This document shows positions 53,129-64,000 of a stretch of 64,000 nt of DNA, in pieces; position 1 is the first letter of the stretch, and each line of letters starts with the position of its first letter. The stretch is from Cyanodermella asteris. Lineage: Eukaryota; Ascomycota; Lecanoromycetes; Ostropales; Stictidaceae. Under the pieces are notes generated by a model. That model was not told where the DNA came from. It was given only the letters and a program-made list of their open reading frames with translations, and searched no databases. The stretch lies in contig UYJD01000001.1 in assembly GCA_900618795.1 (NCBI GenBank), forward strand, positions 993,279 to 1,057,278, in the 5' to 3' direction. The translations under genes and the position numbers were made by a program.

Positions 53129-55871
53129 TTTGAATGAGGTGGTTTTTGGTGTTGTGATGATTGTTGTTGTAGTAGATCGACTTGGTGGATGAGTGGATGG
53201 AGAAGAAAAAGGAGCAGATAGGGAGGGAGAGCTGGCTCTATTTATGTTGATTCCGAGGATCAGGGAAATGCTCTGGAGTTCCCTTTGCTGAAGTCAGAAC
53301 AGGTGTGTATGTGCTTGGGCTTGCACCAGTCCTGGTCTGACTCGGTGCTTGCGTCTGCGGCAGATGCACGCTTCTGGGTGTGATCTACCTCGAGGATGGC
53401 TGAGCATGACTGAGGATGAAGTTGGTGATACTGATCGGCGTCATTCGCCTCAGCTCCTCCAACTCTGCCTACCGTCTAGGATCTCGATTTCCTCGCAGGC
53501 CTCAAGGATCCGAACGGGCGGTCAGACTGTTGCAACGCGTCAGAAGTACTCAATCAGGGCAACACCAGGTCATTCATCATTGTCCAGTGGCAAGATGTGC
53601 CTTGGGATCGTCAAGGTTTGGCCTGCGCCCTTCGAAGTCCTTGGCAAATATCGGATGCCATTACCTTGAGGAACCAAAACGCATCCTGAAAGTGGGTCCG
53701 TTATCCCCTGAATGCTCAACTTCGTGAGACAACGATCACTACTTCTCGCAAGGTCAAAAAGTAGCGATCTATCGAACTGTCTTCTCCAAGTCAAGCTCAA
53801 GAAAGGCTCGACATCCAATTCGATGGTAGTTGATCTGTGCCATCGGAATAGCAGAGTATCAAACCGAGCGTCATGCAAATGTACATGCCGCGGCGCATTG
53901 AATCGAACACCCGGAGAGCAAGAAATGTTTCTTGGTCCAATAGTTGCGATCCAAACAAGCTTGTTGGGTTAGCAGCAGTCGGAAGTCAACCCATTTTCCT
54001 CAGTGCAATCGCATCGAGGACCGACTGACTTCTCAGCACCATACCGGGTGTCTCCACGTGCTACAACGATGGTTGGAACGATGTTGCACCCCCTCAGCCG
54101 CATTCTGCAACCACACTGCGGTGCATGCGGCTGGAAGATTGAGACAGCTATTGATTACCTGCTCTGGTGTGAAGATCTTCAGTTTCAGGCAGCATGTCCT
54201 GCTGACTCCTGTCGTCATGGTCTGGCTTGACTGTTGCGGGTGAGTGTAACTGAGAACATGAGCCACGGCTGTGTTCATTCGCAGGTGATCCTTCATTGAA
54301 ACGGTAAAGCCTTGCGGCCGAGGGCTGTCTCTCGTCGAGCCTGCCAGCATTGTTGCGATCGACGGTTGCCAAAATGTGCAGTTCCAACCAAACAGTATCT
54401 CCTAGACGCGGCTGGAACATCAGCTTGAGCATTATTGCTCGAGGCTGGGTCTGATGAGGAATAGCTGAGCACGACGGGTAAGAGCCGGGCTCCACTTGCT
54501 TCGCCGTGTCATCAATGATACTTCCCCCCTCTGGCTTTGACAAGGGTTCAACTCAGCTTACACGCTCCCCCAGCTGCAGATCGGATCGAACAAACTGCAA
54601 AAGCCGGCCCAAGAGGCTGTCCGTGCCCAAAGCCTCGTCTGCTAGCCATACTGCCATGCATGTCAGGTTTTCGTATGGTCATCTCCTCCGTGGTATACGA
54701 TTTAGAAAGCTTAGCTCTCTTTTCACGAAATCATTGAGATGGATCGAACTGGCCGAACAACTAACACCAGATTCTCCACATGTAGGGACATGATGATCAT
54801 GCAAAATAGCATGTGGTCGGATGGGTGGGCAATATTATTGTGGAGGAAGAGGCTCGGGCGGCTCATGCGGCACAGAAGGCGGTAGTAAGGCTGACCTCGT
54901 AATAAAGAGCCGCAGAGAGCGTTCATGTAAGCAGCATTCGGGCGGTGAAGGACTCCAAACGGTTGGTCGTAATGATGAAGCTGATCTCAAAGTAGTTACC
55001 GATTCCTGCGCATGGCGAAAGTTCGCTTTGCCTTGCTCCCTTGTGCTGACTCCGACGTTACACTGCTTCTGTTCGATTGACATCACCACGTACGGTTTGC
55101 CGTCCGCAATGTTGGGATTGGTTCGGCTTGCCTACTGCTCGATCGGGCTCTCGGGTTGGCACGCCTCTTCCGAACGAGAAAGATTGGTCCGATGCGGAAG
55201 GGTTGGGAGGAAATCTGGGAGGCTGTACCTGACCGTGGAATTTGTGGGGAAGATGGCCCGTGGTGCTTCCTACCCGGAGAAAAGACTTCGGCTTCCGCAA
55301 AGCTCGGTTGACTTCTCAAATTCAGTGACACTCACAAGCTGACAGCCATTCAGAGACTAGTCTGGCAGGTAGTTACCTCTCTTGTCACGTCCATCTTTGA
55401 GCCTTCGTGTCGTTGAGGACGCCGGCCCGTATCATCCATACGAACCGCAGGTGCACGGCCTGGTCGTCTGCCTAGGGAAAATCCTTTTGCATCAGGCGGA
55501 ATTGAGACTCCCAACATCTTACCGAATATCGCCGAAAGAGCCAGGCGAGCCGCGCTATCTCGACTGACATTCAGGGTGAGCATTCGAGACTGCGCTTAAG
55601 CATTTACAATGCATTACCATGAGACACCGAGTGTGGCCAACATGTCCAACCGAGATCATAGCCAAGAAAAGCCAAAAAGTGCAGTCAAGAAAAGCCAAGC
55701 CTCAGCTGACGACACTACGAATCTGCTTTCCTATGATGCATGCACTACTTGTTGGTGGTGGCAAGCCAGCAGCTTATTGTTCATGGTGGATTGCTTCTCC
55801 CACCTCAACCTGCTTCTACGCCCGAGACTGATCTGATCCAACGTAACTGGTCCCTCGGCGCTGACTCTGAT
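53129..55871. other. 2.7-kb gene-poor interval
   Basis: Apart from the promoter of the small secreted protein there is no gene I can support. Minus frames at 53570-53878 (SLTWRRQFDRSLLFDLARSS) and 54148-54543 (LKLMFQPRLGDTVWLELH) look somewhat coding but have no recognisable family or splice partner. They may be relics. A plus frame at 54821-55342 has no motif. Confidence 0.45.
53238..53246 (-). promoter_or_regulatory. TATA-like element of the small secreted protein gene
   Basis: cataaatag on the minus strand lies about 110 bases before the ATG and is followed by a CT-rich tract (53180-53235). This matches a TATA box with a pyrimidine-rich start region, as in highly expressed fungal genes. 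Confidence 0.5.
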
Positions 55872-56830
55872 TCATGCCATGAATCTCCTCCATCCATCGA
55901 CCCATGCAGCCATGTCTTCAGCCGTGACAGGCGGTAACAGACTCATCTGTGTACTTGCCCGCTCCGTCTCACTCGTCTCCAGTCGCGGAGGTAAGAGTCG
56001 AGCGATCCAGTTGAACCTGTCAATATGACAGTATGGCTTTGCGCCTCGACGCTTGTTGTTTGACGACGTGATGAGAGCGTGGAGAAAAGACGGTCCATGT
56101 CAGAGACGTGCTGAACATATGTACTTTCGATCTCTTGGAGTCGCTCCTTCTCTGCATCTTCTTGGGCGAGTTTCTCGGCCAAGCCGAGCTTTTGGACCGC
56201 AGATGTGAGATGACTCACTGACCTGCTCGTGTATACGATACTTGGAGCCAGTGAGGGCCAGTCCGCGACAGATTTGAGGTCCCTGGTAAGTTGAAGGACC
56301 TGCAAAGAGTCCATTCCCAATGCGAAGAAGCCTTGATCACTGTCGACTTGAGCCCATCTCGTCACGCTGAGGACGGCTGACCGTACGACCTGAATGAGCT
56401 CATGAGACGAGAAGCTCGCTATCGGGGCTGCGTTCGCAGCTGATGATGGTGCTTGATTGTCGGCGTCTCGGTACAACTTGTCAACATCATCACGGCAAAG
56501 AGCTAGGGTCGGAGCCCGCTGCACGGTGCCTTTGCCTGCTCGCAACATGGGTGACTCGGGGGTGATAAATAGAACGTGGGATCGCAAGACTTTGCATGAG
56601 CAGGGCACACCGAGTTAGCCTCCTCAATCACCGGCCAGATCGTCTTGAGAAATTCGGCTCTGGCGGCTGTCGTCTCGAGTGCAACCCTCGGCTCGACTAG
56701 GAGCGCCGCCCGGAATCGCTGGGCACCAACGACAAGCGAGGCATCCACAGAGGGATGGGAGTTGACTTGGTACTCGAAAGAGATCGGGTTTGTCTTTTCA
56801 CAGATTGCGAACCCATCGTGACCACGAGCA
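55872..56830 (-). pseudogene. Adenylate-forming reductase (A-T-R, NRPS-like) remnant
   Basis: In minus-strand order: the end of an adenylation domain (CEKTNPISFE, a GEKTNP-like motif, then SLVVGAQRFRAALLVEPR and WPVIEEANSVCPAHAK); a one-base frameshift near 56585; VLRSHVLFITPES with MLRAGKGTVQRAPT; a carrier domain with the phosphopantetheine Ser in FFALGMDSLQVLQLTRDL; and the first strand and glycine loop of a thioester-reductase domain, VILTGSTGS. There it breaks off. After a short junction another frame gives LLPPVTAEDMAAWVDGW and a stop at 55872-55874, like the usual C-terminal helix. Most of the adenylation domain and nearly all of the reductase domain are missing. Intact enzymes reduce a carboxylic or amino acid to the aldehyde. 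Confidence 0.8.
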
Positions 56831-57413
56831 ATTGATTTTAGAACATAAACGTATTAATGAGAGAGTAAAGCAAAATGCTGCGATGAATATAGATTCGATG
56901 GCGGGAACCTGGACTTCACCCCCATCATGTACCAGTGCTGCCGACTCAGCTCGCTGCTTCCTTTTAGCTGAAGGCGGCATGACGTTCGCTCGGGGTAATT
57001 ATCTGAGTTTGTCGAGGGGCCCTGCTGGTGGGTCCAGCTTCTGATGGGTTCCAACGGACCCGTTCAAATTCAGAAAGACGTTTCGGGACTTCCAGCCGCT
57101 GGGCCGTGAAGAGCTCGACAGAATGGCTTAGTCACCAACCGGAGAAGGCTCTTCTTTCGAACGGGCTGAGATCACAAACCTCAGCACCAGAGGAGCTCTC
57201 ACGGCGTCGGACTGGACATGGAAGATACCACATCGAACTACTCTGCGCTTGAGCTGATGAACCTCCTTGATTGGGTTCCAATTGTTAGATCGTTCGTGAT
57301 GATAGGCCTCGTTGTTATACATGGATTGCATTCTCCTTCATGTCTGATCCTCATCACGCATCTCCAAACGTGTTCGTCACGTACAGCTTACAAAGACTGG
57401 CCAGTCGTCACAA
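56831..57413. other. Intergenic, no gene recognised
   Basis: Between the reductase remnant and the transporter gene, both on the minus strand. I looked for the missing part of the adenylation domain and did not find it. Confidence 0.55.
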
Positions 57414-59189
57414 CTATGTGCTCTCCGACTCGGCCGTCTCCACATGCACAACCTGCGTCTTGCTGCCATTCTCACATTTGATCGTAGCAAGACCCGGATC
57501 CTCCGCATCGATACGCGGCACCGCACCAAAAAGTTCGTCCATCCGTTCCAGCGAGACTCCCTTCGTCTCGGGAAGAACCAACGCCACGAACACGGTCATG
57601 GCGAAGCAGAAACTGCCGAAAATGAAGTAAGTGCCGTAACCTGTGCTGTTACCGACGGTGATGAGCATTACGGGCGTTGCTCTGGCGACGACAAAGTTGA
57701 AGAGCCATTGCGTCGCAGCCGCCAACGCCACTTGAGTGCCGCGCAATCGCGCAGTTGGGATTTCGGAGACGTAGATCCAGCAGACGGGGCCCCAGCCTGA
57801 CGGAAGTATCAGTCTGTGTTTGAGAAGCCAAAAAAGGGCACGGATTGGACTTACCGAGTTGGAAACATATTGCGAAAATGTACACCATGACCAAAGCAAC
57901 GTATCCGGCGGGTGGGACAGCTTGCTTCGGATTCGGAGGATCGAACCTGACGTAGAATCCCAGGTAGAACATGGCAACGCCCATACAAGTCGCAGAGAGC
58001 AGCAGTGATTTCTTCCGCCCTAGACTGTCGGCCATGAATAGAACGAAGAACGCGCAGCCGACGACTTTGCATATACCGTACACTCCGGTAGCGAAGAGCG
58101 ATTGGGCGTTACCAGTGACGCCAAGTGCGTTGAAGATACTCGGAGCATAGTAGTTCACTATTCAGTGTTAGTGTCGCCAACATGATAGAGGTCCAATCCA
58201 GGAAGACCTTACCAGCATTCGTGCCAGTCATCTGCTGGCAAACCATGAGCCCGATGCTGATGAGCGCACGTTTGCGATTCGCCGGTACGAGCCACATTTC
58301 CCGCATGACATCCATGAAGCCGTTCCCAGTATCTCTGATCATAGCTCGCTCTTCCTCTAGTTGTGCCTGCATCTCTTGAAGCTCGGCCTGGATGTATGGG
58401 TGAACGACAGGCAAGTGTCGGACGGTGCTCAGCGCGCTGGTGGCACCCTCCCAGTCATCCCGCTTGGCCAGGAAACGGGGCGATTCGTTGCAGAAGAAGA
58501 TCCCCACGGCAAGGAGGACGGCTGGCAGAGCTTGCATGGCGATCGGAACGATCCATTGAGCGTTGCCGGTGATATGGAGCAGACTGCCATAGTCAATCCA
58601 GAACGCGAGCATTGCGCCGGTCGTCTCGAGAAGCTGGTACATGCCGGTGAGGACTCCTCGAATGGCCCTGGGAGCATTCTCGGAGACATAGGTCGGTGTG
58701 ACCATCGTGGCAGAGCCAAGCCCGAGACCAGCGATGAATCTGCGGTCTTGTAAGCCCGAGAGACGAAAGTGCTTGTACAAGGTTGACTTACCTGCCAACG
58801 TACATGACTGCTAGCCTGCCGCTCGCAGCAGACTGCAGAATGACGCCCACAACCGTCAGGACCGAGACCATGTACAGAGCCGGCTTGCGTCCGAACCTGT
58901 CGGCGATCGGACTGGCAATCAGTGCCCCGGCAAAGGCACCCGCCTGCATGACCGAGACAATGTTGGCGGACAGATTCGCAGCCGCGACCTTGTTCTTCTT
59001 GGGATCGATCCCAAACTCGCTTCCAAAGGAGGGCAAAGTAAGCACACCGCCGATGATACCGGTATCCATACCAAAGAGCAACCCGCCGAAGCAAGCGCAC
59101 GCTGCCAGAAAGAAGACCCTCCAGTTGTAGATTTCGACGGGGTCGATCTTCATCGCCTCATTGCGAATGATCCTCTGAAGGAACGGCAT
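57414..59189 (-). CDS. MFS sugar/quinate transporter (SP family)
   Basis: Four exons: 59189-58792, 58739-58213, 58157-57855 and 57796-57414, 536 residues. The introns (52, 55 and 58 bases) all begin gtaag and end cag or tag. Family signatures are present: [20 protein letters not shown] and DTGIIGG in helix 1, DRFGRKPAL after helix 2, [19 protein letters not shown] in helix 4 (rebuilt by splicing), [10 protein letters not shown] before the central loop, [18 protein letters not shown] in helix 7, and [17 protein letters not shown] at the end. It resembles fungal quinate permeases (QutD) and related carriers of sugars or polyols. Substrate not certain. It lies next to the DUF2264 gene on the same strand, with 1.9 kb between. 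Confidence 0.92.
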
Positions 59190-61072
59190 GGTTGCGACGG
59201 ATCGACAGCCTTGACAGTAGCTATGTGAAGCAGAAGGGCGGAAGAAGCTCGAGAAGGAGCAGAGAACTAAATGGAAGAGTGAAATAAGGTTAATGCTTTA
59301 CTGACCGCTGGCTCCTCGCCAGTGCTAGCGTTGGTAATGTAATTGACAAGCCACATGGCTTGCTGAGATGAACGTGGAGGTAAGCGGAATCCTTTGTCTC
59401 GAGCGGGGAAAAGAATACACGGACGGCAGCTAGTGAAGCTTAATTGATCAGCTTTGTCTTTGGCCGCTTGGAGCTTGCAGGGATGAGCCGCGTTGGATCA
59501 CACGAAATGTGTGTTCTCGACCTCGTGCACAATCTTTGCTGTAGTTGTGCACAAGTGATTTCTGCGCTACAAGCCGTCTTGATTCGGTCGAAGTGTATGT
59601 GCATACAGAGATGTTGAGCAAGCCTTGCCAAAGCTCAGCGTTCACGCTCTGTCGCGTCGGATGACTACCTATGTGGAGGAGAGAGGCAAAGCACAGTCGA
59701 AAGTTCAACCCGAGGATGAGATTTACCCCGTGGGGAAGCCAAGGGGAGCCCGTGCGTGCTGCAGTGTGTCTACACAAAGGTGTTATCTACACGTCTCCAT
59801 CATACGTTATCCCGAAACATAAGTTTGTGAAAACTGTGGCCGTGACTGCTCGGTTCTTTCTCTAGTTTGGCTTCCTCGATCTCGTGGATATGTAGACAAC
59901 GTGGGTCGGCTGCTGGTAAGTCTGGCGGTCAGATGAGTACCTAGGCCGGATGCCATATAGCGGAGATGATGAAAACAGGGGGGACCCAACATCTACCAGC
60001 CCAGTAGAGCTGTCTTATCCTCCGACTCTCCTCAAAAGCTTTCCTCGTGACATGCTCGGGATTCACCCTTGGTCGGTAAGCTTTCAGCCTCGCTTCAGCT
60101 AAAAGGCCAACGTTCAGGCCGACTCCTCCGTGCTTGATCAAGTAGCACAAGGCTGTAGACTTTGTGCGTCGTTTGTTGAAACTCGATCTTCGCGTGTAGC
60201 TGCCACCATCATCTGCATCGACCGACGGCTTCGTCTGAACCGAGAAGGTATCGGGCAGCTCAAGCTCGCTGGTGTAAGATCACTGTGTTCAACTGCAGTA
60301 CGACGGGACATGGAAGGTGGGTGTTTAGAGCCACCGCCCACGATAGTCAGTCTTCCAGACGAACCTCATTTCAGCTTTGGTGTCGACTGACATTCTTGAT
60401 CAGCTGATAGCGACCGACGCTGTGGTCCTGGGTAAACCTAAATTCAACCCGGTACGTCTGCTTTGAGGCTGATAGATACACAGTTTGTGCGTTTCTCGAA
60501 CAAGCAATGCGGCGTAACGCAATTCGTCCTTGGCGGCAGAATTCAGCCAGAGGATCCGATTTTATCCCGCGGTAGAAGAACAAAAACTCCGGTCGAAGTC
60601 TAAAAAAAGAATGACTACTCCGGCAAAGCCACACACCTCCTGAGCACCAACTAGAATCACCCGGCCACCTGGTTCGGGTTGTGAATAGTTGAGATGTTTC
60701 CAGCGCGCAGCGACGGTCAGATAGTTAGTGAGTGCTTAGGAGGTAATTCTAGCTAATGTCCAGGTGTTGTGTGGATTTGCCGGTTTTTTGTTCTTTTACC
60801 GGTCCTTTCACCGTTTTAGCCCATTGGAAGCCACCCCCACGCCCCAGGAAGCTTGACGCCCCCAGAACCGCGTTTCGAACCTGGGGTCATGTTGGGCCAG
60901 GAGCGTCTGTGTGCAAGCCCTTGAAAGTCGAATCAGCTCTGTTTCAATTAACAGCATGGCAGATCGTGCAGCTCGCATCGCATTGTGGGTGACCGAACGC
61001 CACCAGTTGCTGTTGTGAGATCTCGCTTCGTCTTGAACTTTCTGTCCTGCACAATTGCCGGGTTTCGATTAT
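59190..61072. other. 1.9-kb intergenic interval
   Basis: Promoter of the transporter at the left, 3' region of the DUF2264 gene at the right. All frames are short and featureless. No repeat recognised. Confidence 0.55.
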
Positions 61073-63076
61073 CTAGTGTTTTCTCGTCATTTGTGCCACC
61101 CAATCAGGAATCTCGGGTTTGGAGTTCCAGCCTTCTCTCCATGATTGTTGCCACCCGTGGAGACTCTCGGGCATGGCAAAAACAGCCGTAATGTACCACC
61201 TTTCCTCTTGGGCCGCAATATCCTCCGACAATGTCGGGATCACGGTACGAGCCCAGATCAAGTTGCTGTTCGCATCGGCGTCCACAACTCTACCTGCCCG
61301 TTTTCCATCACCGACCAAGTCTTGAATTCCGACCGCACCGGACTTGAGATTCACTGCCAGCGCCGAGTCTCGTTCTGCATGTCTGCCTTCCAAATTGCCC
61401 TCGGCCAGGCAGCCCAGCTCACGACCCCCACTGCCTGCTTCGGATTCATACCCGTATAGAGCCCATGCGCCCTCGACGGCTCTCAGCTTTCTCCCGGTAC
61501 GGATCTTGTGCACCCTCAAGTGCCAGCCAGGTGCCTGATCGCTGGGTGGTACTAGCCACATATCGACACTGACATCCGGCCACGGATTCCAGCCCGAGAC
61601 CAGCACTGGGCCGCCGTTGATCGTCTCGATTCGTGCGTTCGTGGCGACGCGACGTACCTTCCACGTTTCACCGAATCCGCTGGCGGGCACGTCGTCTGAG
61701 AGGGCGAGAGTGTTGTCGACACCAACTGCTTCGACGAAATACTCGCCCGTGGGAACCGAGTAGCCGAAGGCAGAGCTGTATGCAAATTTACCGTACTTTG
61801 CTGCGCCGGCGCGGACGGGGTAGTGGCACATCTGGCCAGATGAGAGGATAAACGTGTGTCCTGCTTTGTTGTTGACCGTGATATGCAACGGGTATTGTAG
61901 CGCTTTGACGACGGGCAGAACAGATCCCGTGGATCCATCATTCGGATGAGCCTCCTCTGGAGAAGTCCAAAATGGGTGCGTCTCTGGACATGCAAGAGCT
62001 GCGAAGCTGAGCATGAACCAGTATGGCGAGCCAGGTGAGTTGTAGTTCTCGGACACAAACTGGTTCGGATAGCAATATCCAATCGTCAACGTCCCTTGAG
62101 GCGACAGCATATCCTTCTGCTCCGTCCACCACCGACAATTCCTCAGCAACAACCCCTTGATCACGCCCCAAGACAACGGCGCCGGTAAGTCGAGATCCGC
62201 AAAAGCGCACGCCGACCAAAAGCCCGCCATCGCGAACCGATAAGTCAGAGACCGTCCGAACGTGACATGCCTCCCCTGCGGATCATAGTAAAGCACCGAG
62301 TCCAACGCGTACGTCCTCGCCCTGTCCCGAAAAAGCTCGGCGCGTCTGGGATCGTTGTTGCCATTCACTTTGACGTAGAGTAGCTGCAGGAACTGAATCG
62401 CAAAACTCCCCGAATAAGAGTCCATCTGCGTATACCCCTCGGGCCCATCGTTCGACCATCCATCTCCGCGGTAAAAAGTCTCCAAATGCTCGAGATCCTT
62501 CTCGATCCTCTCCGCATCGTACTCCAATCCAACCTCCCTCAGACCCAAGTTCGCCCAAACACGGAACCAGAGCCAATTCGTCTCGGGCATCTTCCTCGCA
62601 TTGATCCCCCTCACCCACGCGCCCAGGTTCCCCTTCTCCCCCTCCGTCCACCCGGCAAGCAGCCGCTCCCCCGCCACCGCGAGCGCGAACCCGATCGGAC
62701 ACAGCTCCACCATCCGCTGGTCGACGTCCCGGATATCGCCCCAGTACTCCGGACTCGCGGGGTCGGTCCCCGCCTTCAGCCCGCCGCTCCAGTACTCGAT
62801 CAGCGGCGCGAGGTCGGGTCCGTCGGAGCCGTCGCTGGCGAGCAGCGCGGCGAGGCCCCATAGCGGGCGTGCGAAGCCCTCGAGCCGGGCGCCCGTCTCG
62901 TCGAAGCGCGTGCCCGTGGCTCCGAGACGGATGCGCGAGCGCAGGGGCGAGAAGAGCGGGAGGAGGGGCTTGAGGAGGGAAACGCAGGCGAGGCGGAAGT
63001 CGGAGCGACGGTATGGCTGTTTGAGGCAGGCATTCTTTTTGTATAGATTTATGTGGGTGGTGTGGCGATTGAGCAA
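61073..63076 (-). CDS. DUF2264 protein
   Basis: The open frame of 667 codons covers a complete DUF2264 domain: RIRLGATGTRFDETGARLEG and ARPLWGLAALLAS near the start, ELCPIGFALAVAGERLL, NWLWFRVWANLGLREVG, RGDGWSNDGPEGYTQMDSYS, GRHVTFGRSLTYRFAMAGFW, SENYNSPGSPYWFMLSFAAL, and a C-terminal beta-rich part. The helical toroid with aromatic residues resembles polysaccharide lyases or unsaturated glycosidases, so a role in carbohydrate breakdown is plausible but unproven. No signal peptide is visible. The start is unsettled: the upstream edge has only a TTG (63076), and the nearest ATG (63023-63025) is out of frame. A short 5' exon, perhaps with an acceptor ctctgccccag near 63108, is likely. Confidence 0.8.
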   Translation of the reverse strand: MLNRHTTHINLYKKNACLKQPYRRSDFRLACVSLLKPLLPLFSPLRSRIRLGATGTRFDETGARLEGFARPLWGLAALLASDGSDGPDLAPLIEYWSGGLKAGTDPASPEYWGDIRDVDQRMVELCPIGFALAVAGERLLAGWTEGEKGNLGAWVRGINARKMPETNWLWFRVWANLGLREVGLEYDAERIEKDLEHLETFYRGDGWSNDGPEGYTQMDSYSGSFAIQFLQLLYVKVNGNNDPRRAELFRDRARTYALDSVLYYDPQGRHVTFGRSLTYRFAMAGFWSACAFADLDLPAPLSWGVIKGLLLRNCRWWTEQKDMLSPQGTLTIGYCYPNQFVSENYNSPGSPYWFMLSFAALACPETHPFWTSPEEAHPNDGSTGSVLPVVKALQYPLHITVNNKAGHTFILSSGQMCHYPVRAGAAKYGKFAYSSAFGYSVPTGEYFVEAVGVDNTLALSDDVPASGFGETWKVRRVATNARIETINGGPVLVSGWNPWPDVSVDMWLVPPSDQAPGWHLRVHKIRTGRKLRAVEGAWALYGYESEAGSGGRELGCLAEGNLEGRHAERDSALAVNLKSGAVGIQDLVGDGKRAGRVVDADANSNLIWARTVIPTLSEDIAAQEERWYITAVFAMPESLHGWQQSWREGWNSKPEIPDWVAQMTRKH

Positions 63077-63756
63077 GTCGTATGCATGCTTGCGATGCGT
63101 CTGGGGCAGAGCGTCGGCGCGCGCATTATGACTTCAAGCGATGTTGATGAAGCGCATTCGAGACTGTGGATCTTGGCACAGGTCTCGGTGGATACGAGCA
63201 GATGTAAATTAGCCGCAGGGGTGGTGAGGGGTCGAATATATCTGGCATGTCGGGATAAAATTCGACCTGGAGAAAAGAGCGGGGGAGCTTCAATGCAGAT
63301 CAAACGGCTATTTGTGGAGGCGGCGCGCTGCATCTGAGCATCATCAAAGTCTGGTTCAAGAGTTATCGTCGCACTCAAACAACGTTTTCTGGACATCTAT
63401 TGTGACATGTTCAACCGAGTCCCCGTGTTTACCTTGGCAGATCATATCGCGCCGCGAGATTCATCGAGAAATGTTTCAAAGCTCGGTCAACCCGTCCGTA
63501 CAAGCACTCGATTGGATATGAGAATGCAACTGACGGTTCAGCCGTTATGAGTATTATATATCATTACTGGGTATCTCTCGTTAGCGCATGGAGCTCAACA
63601 ACCTCGTCAAAACTTGATCGAAGCACTTGAGCTCTTGACTGAAAAAGCACAGCCCTTCTGAACTTTGATATTCCCTAGTTGCTCGCCTGCGCGATGCAAT
63701 CTTCTTGCTACCGTCCTTCCTGCTTCGTGTTCTCAGCTTCACGTCTGCATTTGCCA
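63077..63756. other. Intergenic, upstream of DUF2264
   Basis: It may hold a small first exon and the promoter of the DUF2264 gene. A minus frame at 63049-63396 is unsupported. Nothing else is seen. Confidence 0.5.
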
Positions 63757-63999
63757 TCAGACCATTTGCTCTCCAGCCACGGGCCTCCTAGGAATCGTTC
63801 CGCTGGTTCTACCCGCAGTTCCAGTATGGCCAATACCAGCATCGTGATGGTAGCCGTCGCGGCCAATTGTACCATCATTCTGGTAGCCGTCATGACCGAT
63901 TCCGCCGTTGTTGTGGTGGCCATGGTGGCTAGTCAGCCCGTTTGAAGCTCCATTAGCAATGCCACTGACCGCCCCGCCAATGCCAACACTCCCATGCAG
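63757..63999 (-). CDS. 3' end of a Gly/His-rich protein, runs off right edge
   Basis: An 80-codon frame on the minus strand is open from the window edge to the TGA at 63757-63759. It contains no ATG near the edge, so the gene begins outside. It reads GSVGIGGAVSGIANGASNG, then SHHGHHNNGGIGHDGY, then two or three imperfect units of the form G-x-I-G-x-D-G-Y (GGIGHDGYQND, GTIGRDGYHHD, AGIGHTG), and ends RRPVAGEQMV. The Gly-rich stretch with small residues could be a membrane-inserting or glycine-zipper segment, and the His/Gly repeats are likely disordered. Family not recognised. Confidence 0.55.
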   Translation of the reverse strand: MHGSVGIGGAVSGIANGASNGLTSHHGHHNNGGIGHDGYQNDGTIGRDGYHHDAGIGHTGTAGRTSGTIPRRPVAGEQMV

Positions 64000-64000
64000 G

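Noticed and set aside
53885-53915. tgttcgattc on the minus strand, possible tRNA T-loop
   Set aside because: Only two pairs form in the stem and no cloverleaf can be drawn.

Overview
The window is nuclear DNA of a filamentous ascomycete. Genes are about 1.5 to 3.5 kb, with zero to three short introns of 46 to 151 bases that have GT-AG ends and CTRAY-like branch sites. HET, WSC/DUF1996, DUF2264 and fungal P450 and MFS families are all present. Protein similarity and the mix of families suggest a Dothideomycete (Capnodiales/Mycosphaerellales-like), but that placement is inference. No tRNA, rRNA, CRISPR array or intact transposon was recognised.

Left part (1-31 kb): the 3' end of a short-chain dehydrogenase, ERV41 (ER-Golgi traffic), a small F-box-like protein, a secreted DUF1996 protein with two WSC domains, and a low-complexity acidic nuclear protein. 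A long gene-poor stretch follows. Then come a DHA1-type MFS transporter, a HET-domain protein, a Gre2-like reductase, an armadillo-repeat protein and a GNAT acetyltransferase frame broken by one amber codon. The part ends with a PLP-homeostasis protein (YggS family), an unknown protein and a monocarboxylate-type MFS transporter.

Middle (31-39 kb): a decayed region. A three-exon C2H2 zinc-finger gene, assembled here by hand, carries a 27-bp coding minisatellite. It is followed by three broken genes: a GH35 beta-galactosidase with most of its middle deleted, an FAD monooxygenase with several frameshifts, and a HotDog thioesterase with one frameshift. With the MFS transporter on one side and a cytochrome P450 on the other, this could be the ruin of a catabolic or secondary-metabolite cluster, although no core synthase is visible.

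Right part (38.7-64 kb): an RNPS1-like SR protein, the P450, NOP12 (rRNA processing), a DEP1/Sds3-like histone deacetylase subunit, and an MscS channel with an EF-hand. Next are a small secreted eight-cysteine protein (candidate effector) and a truncated adenylate-forming reductase (A-T-R) pseudogene. A quinate/sugar-type MFS transporter, a DUF2264 protein and the 3' end of a Gly/His-rich protein running off the right edge complete the window. Housekeeping genes (ERV41, NOP12, DEP1, SR protein, YggS) alternate with accessory genes. The broken genes sit among intact ones, so wholesale sequence error is an unlikely explanation.
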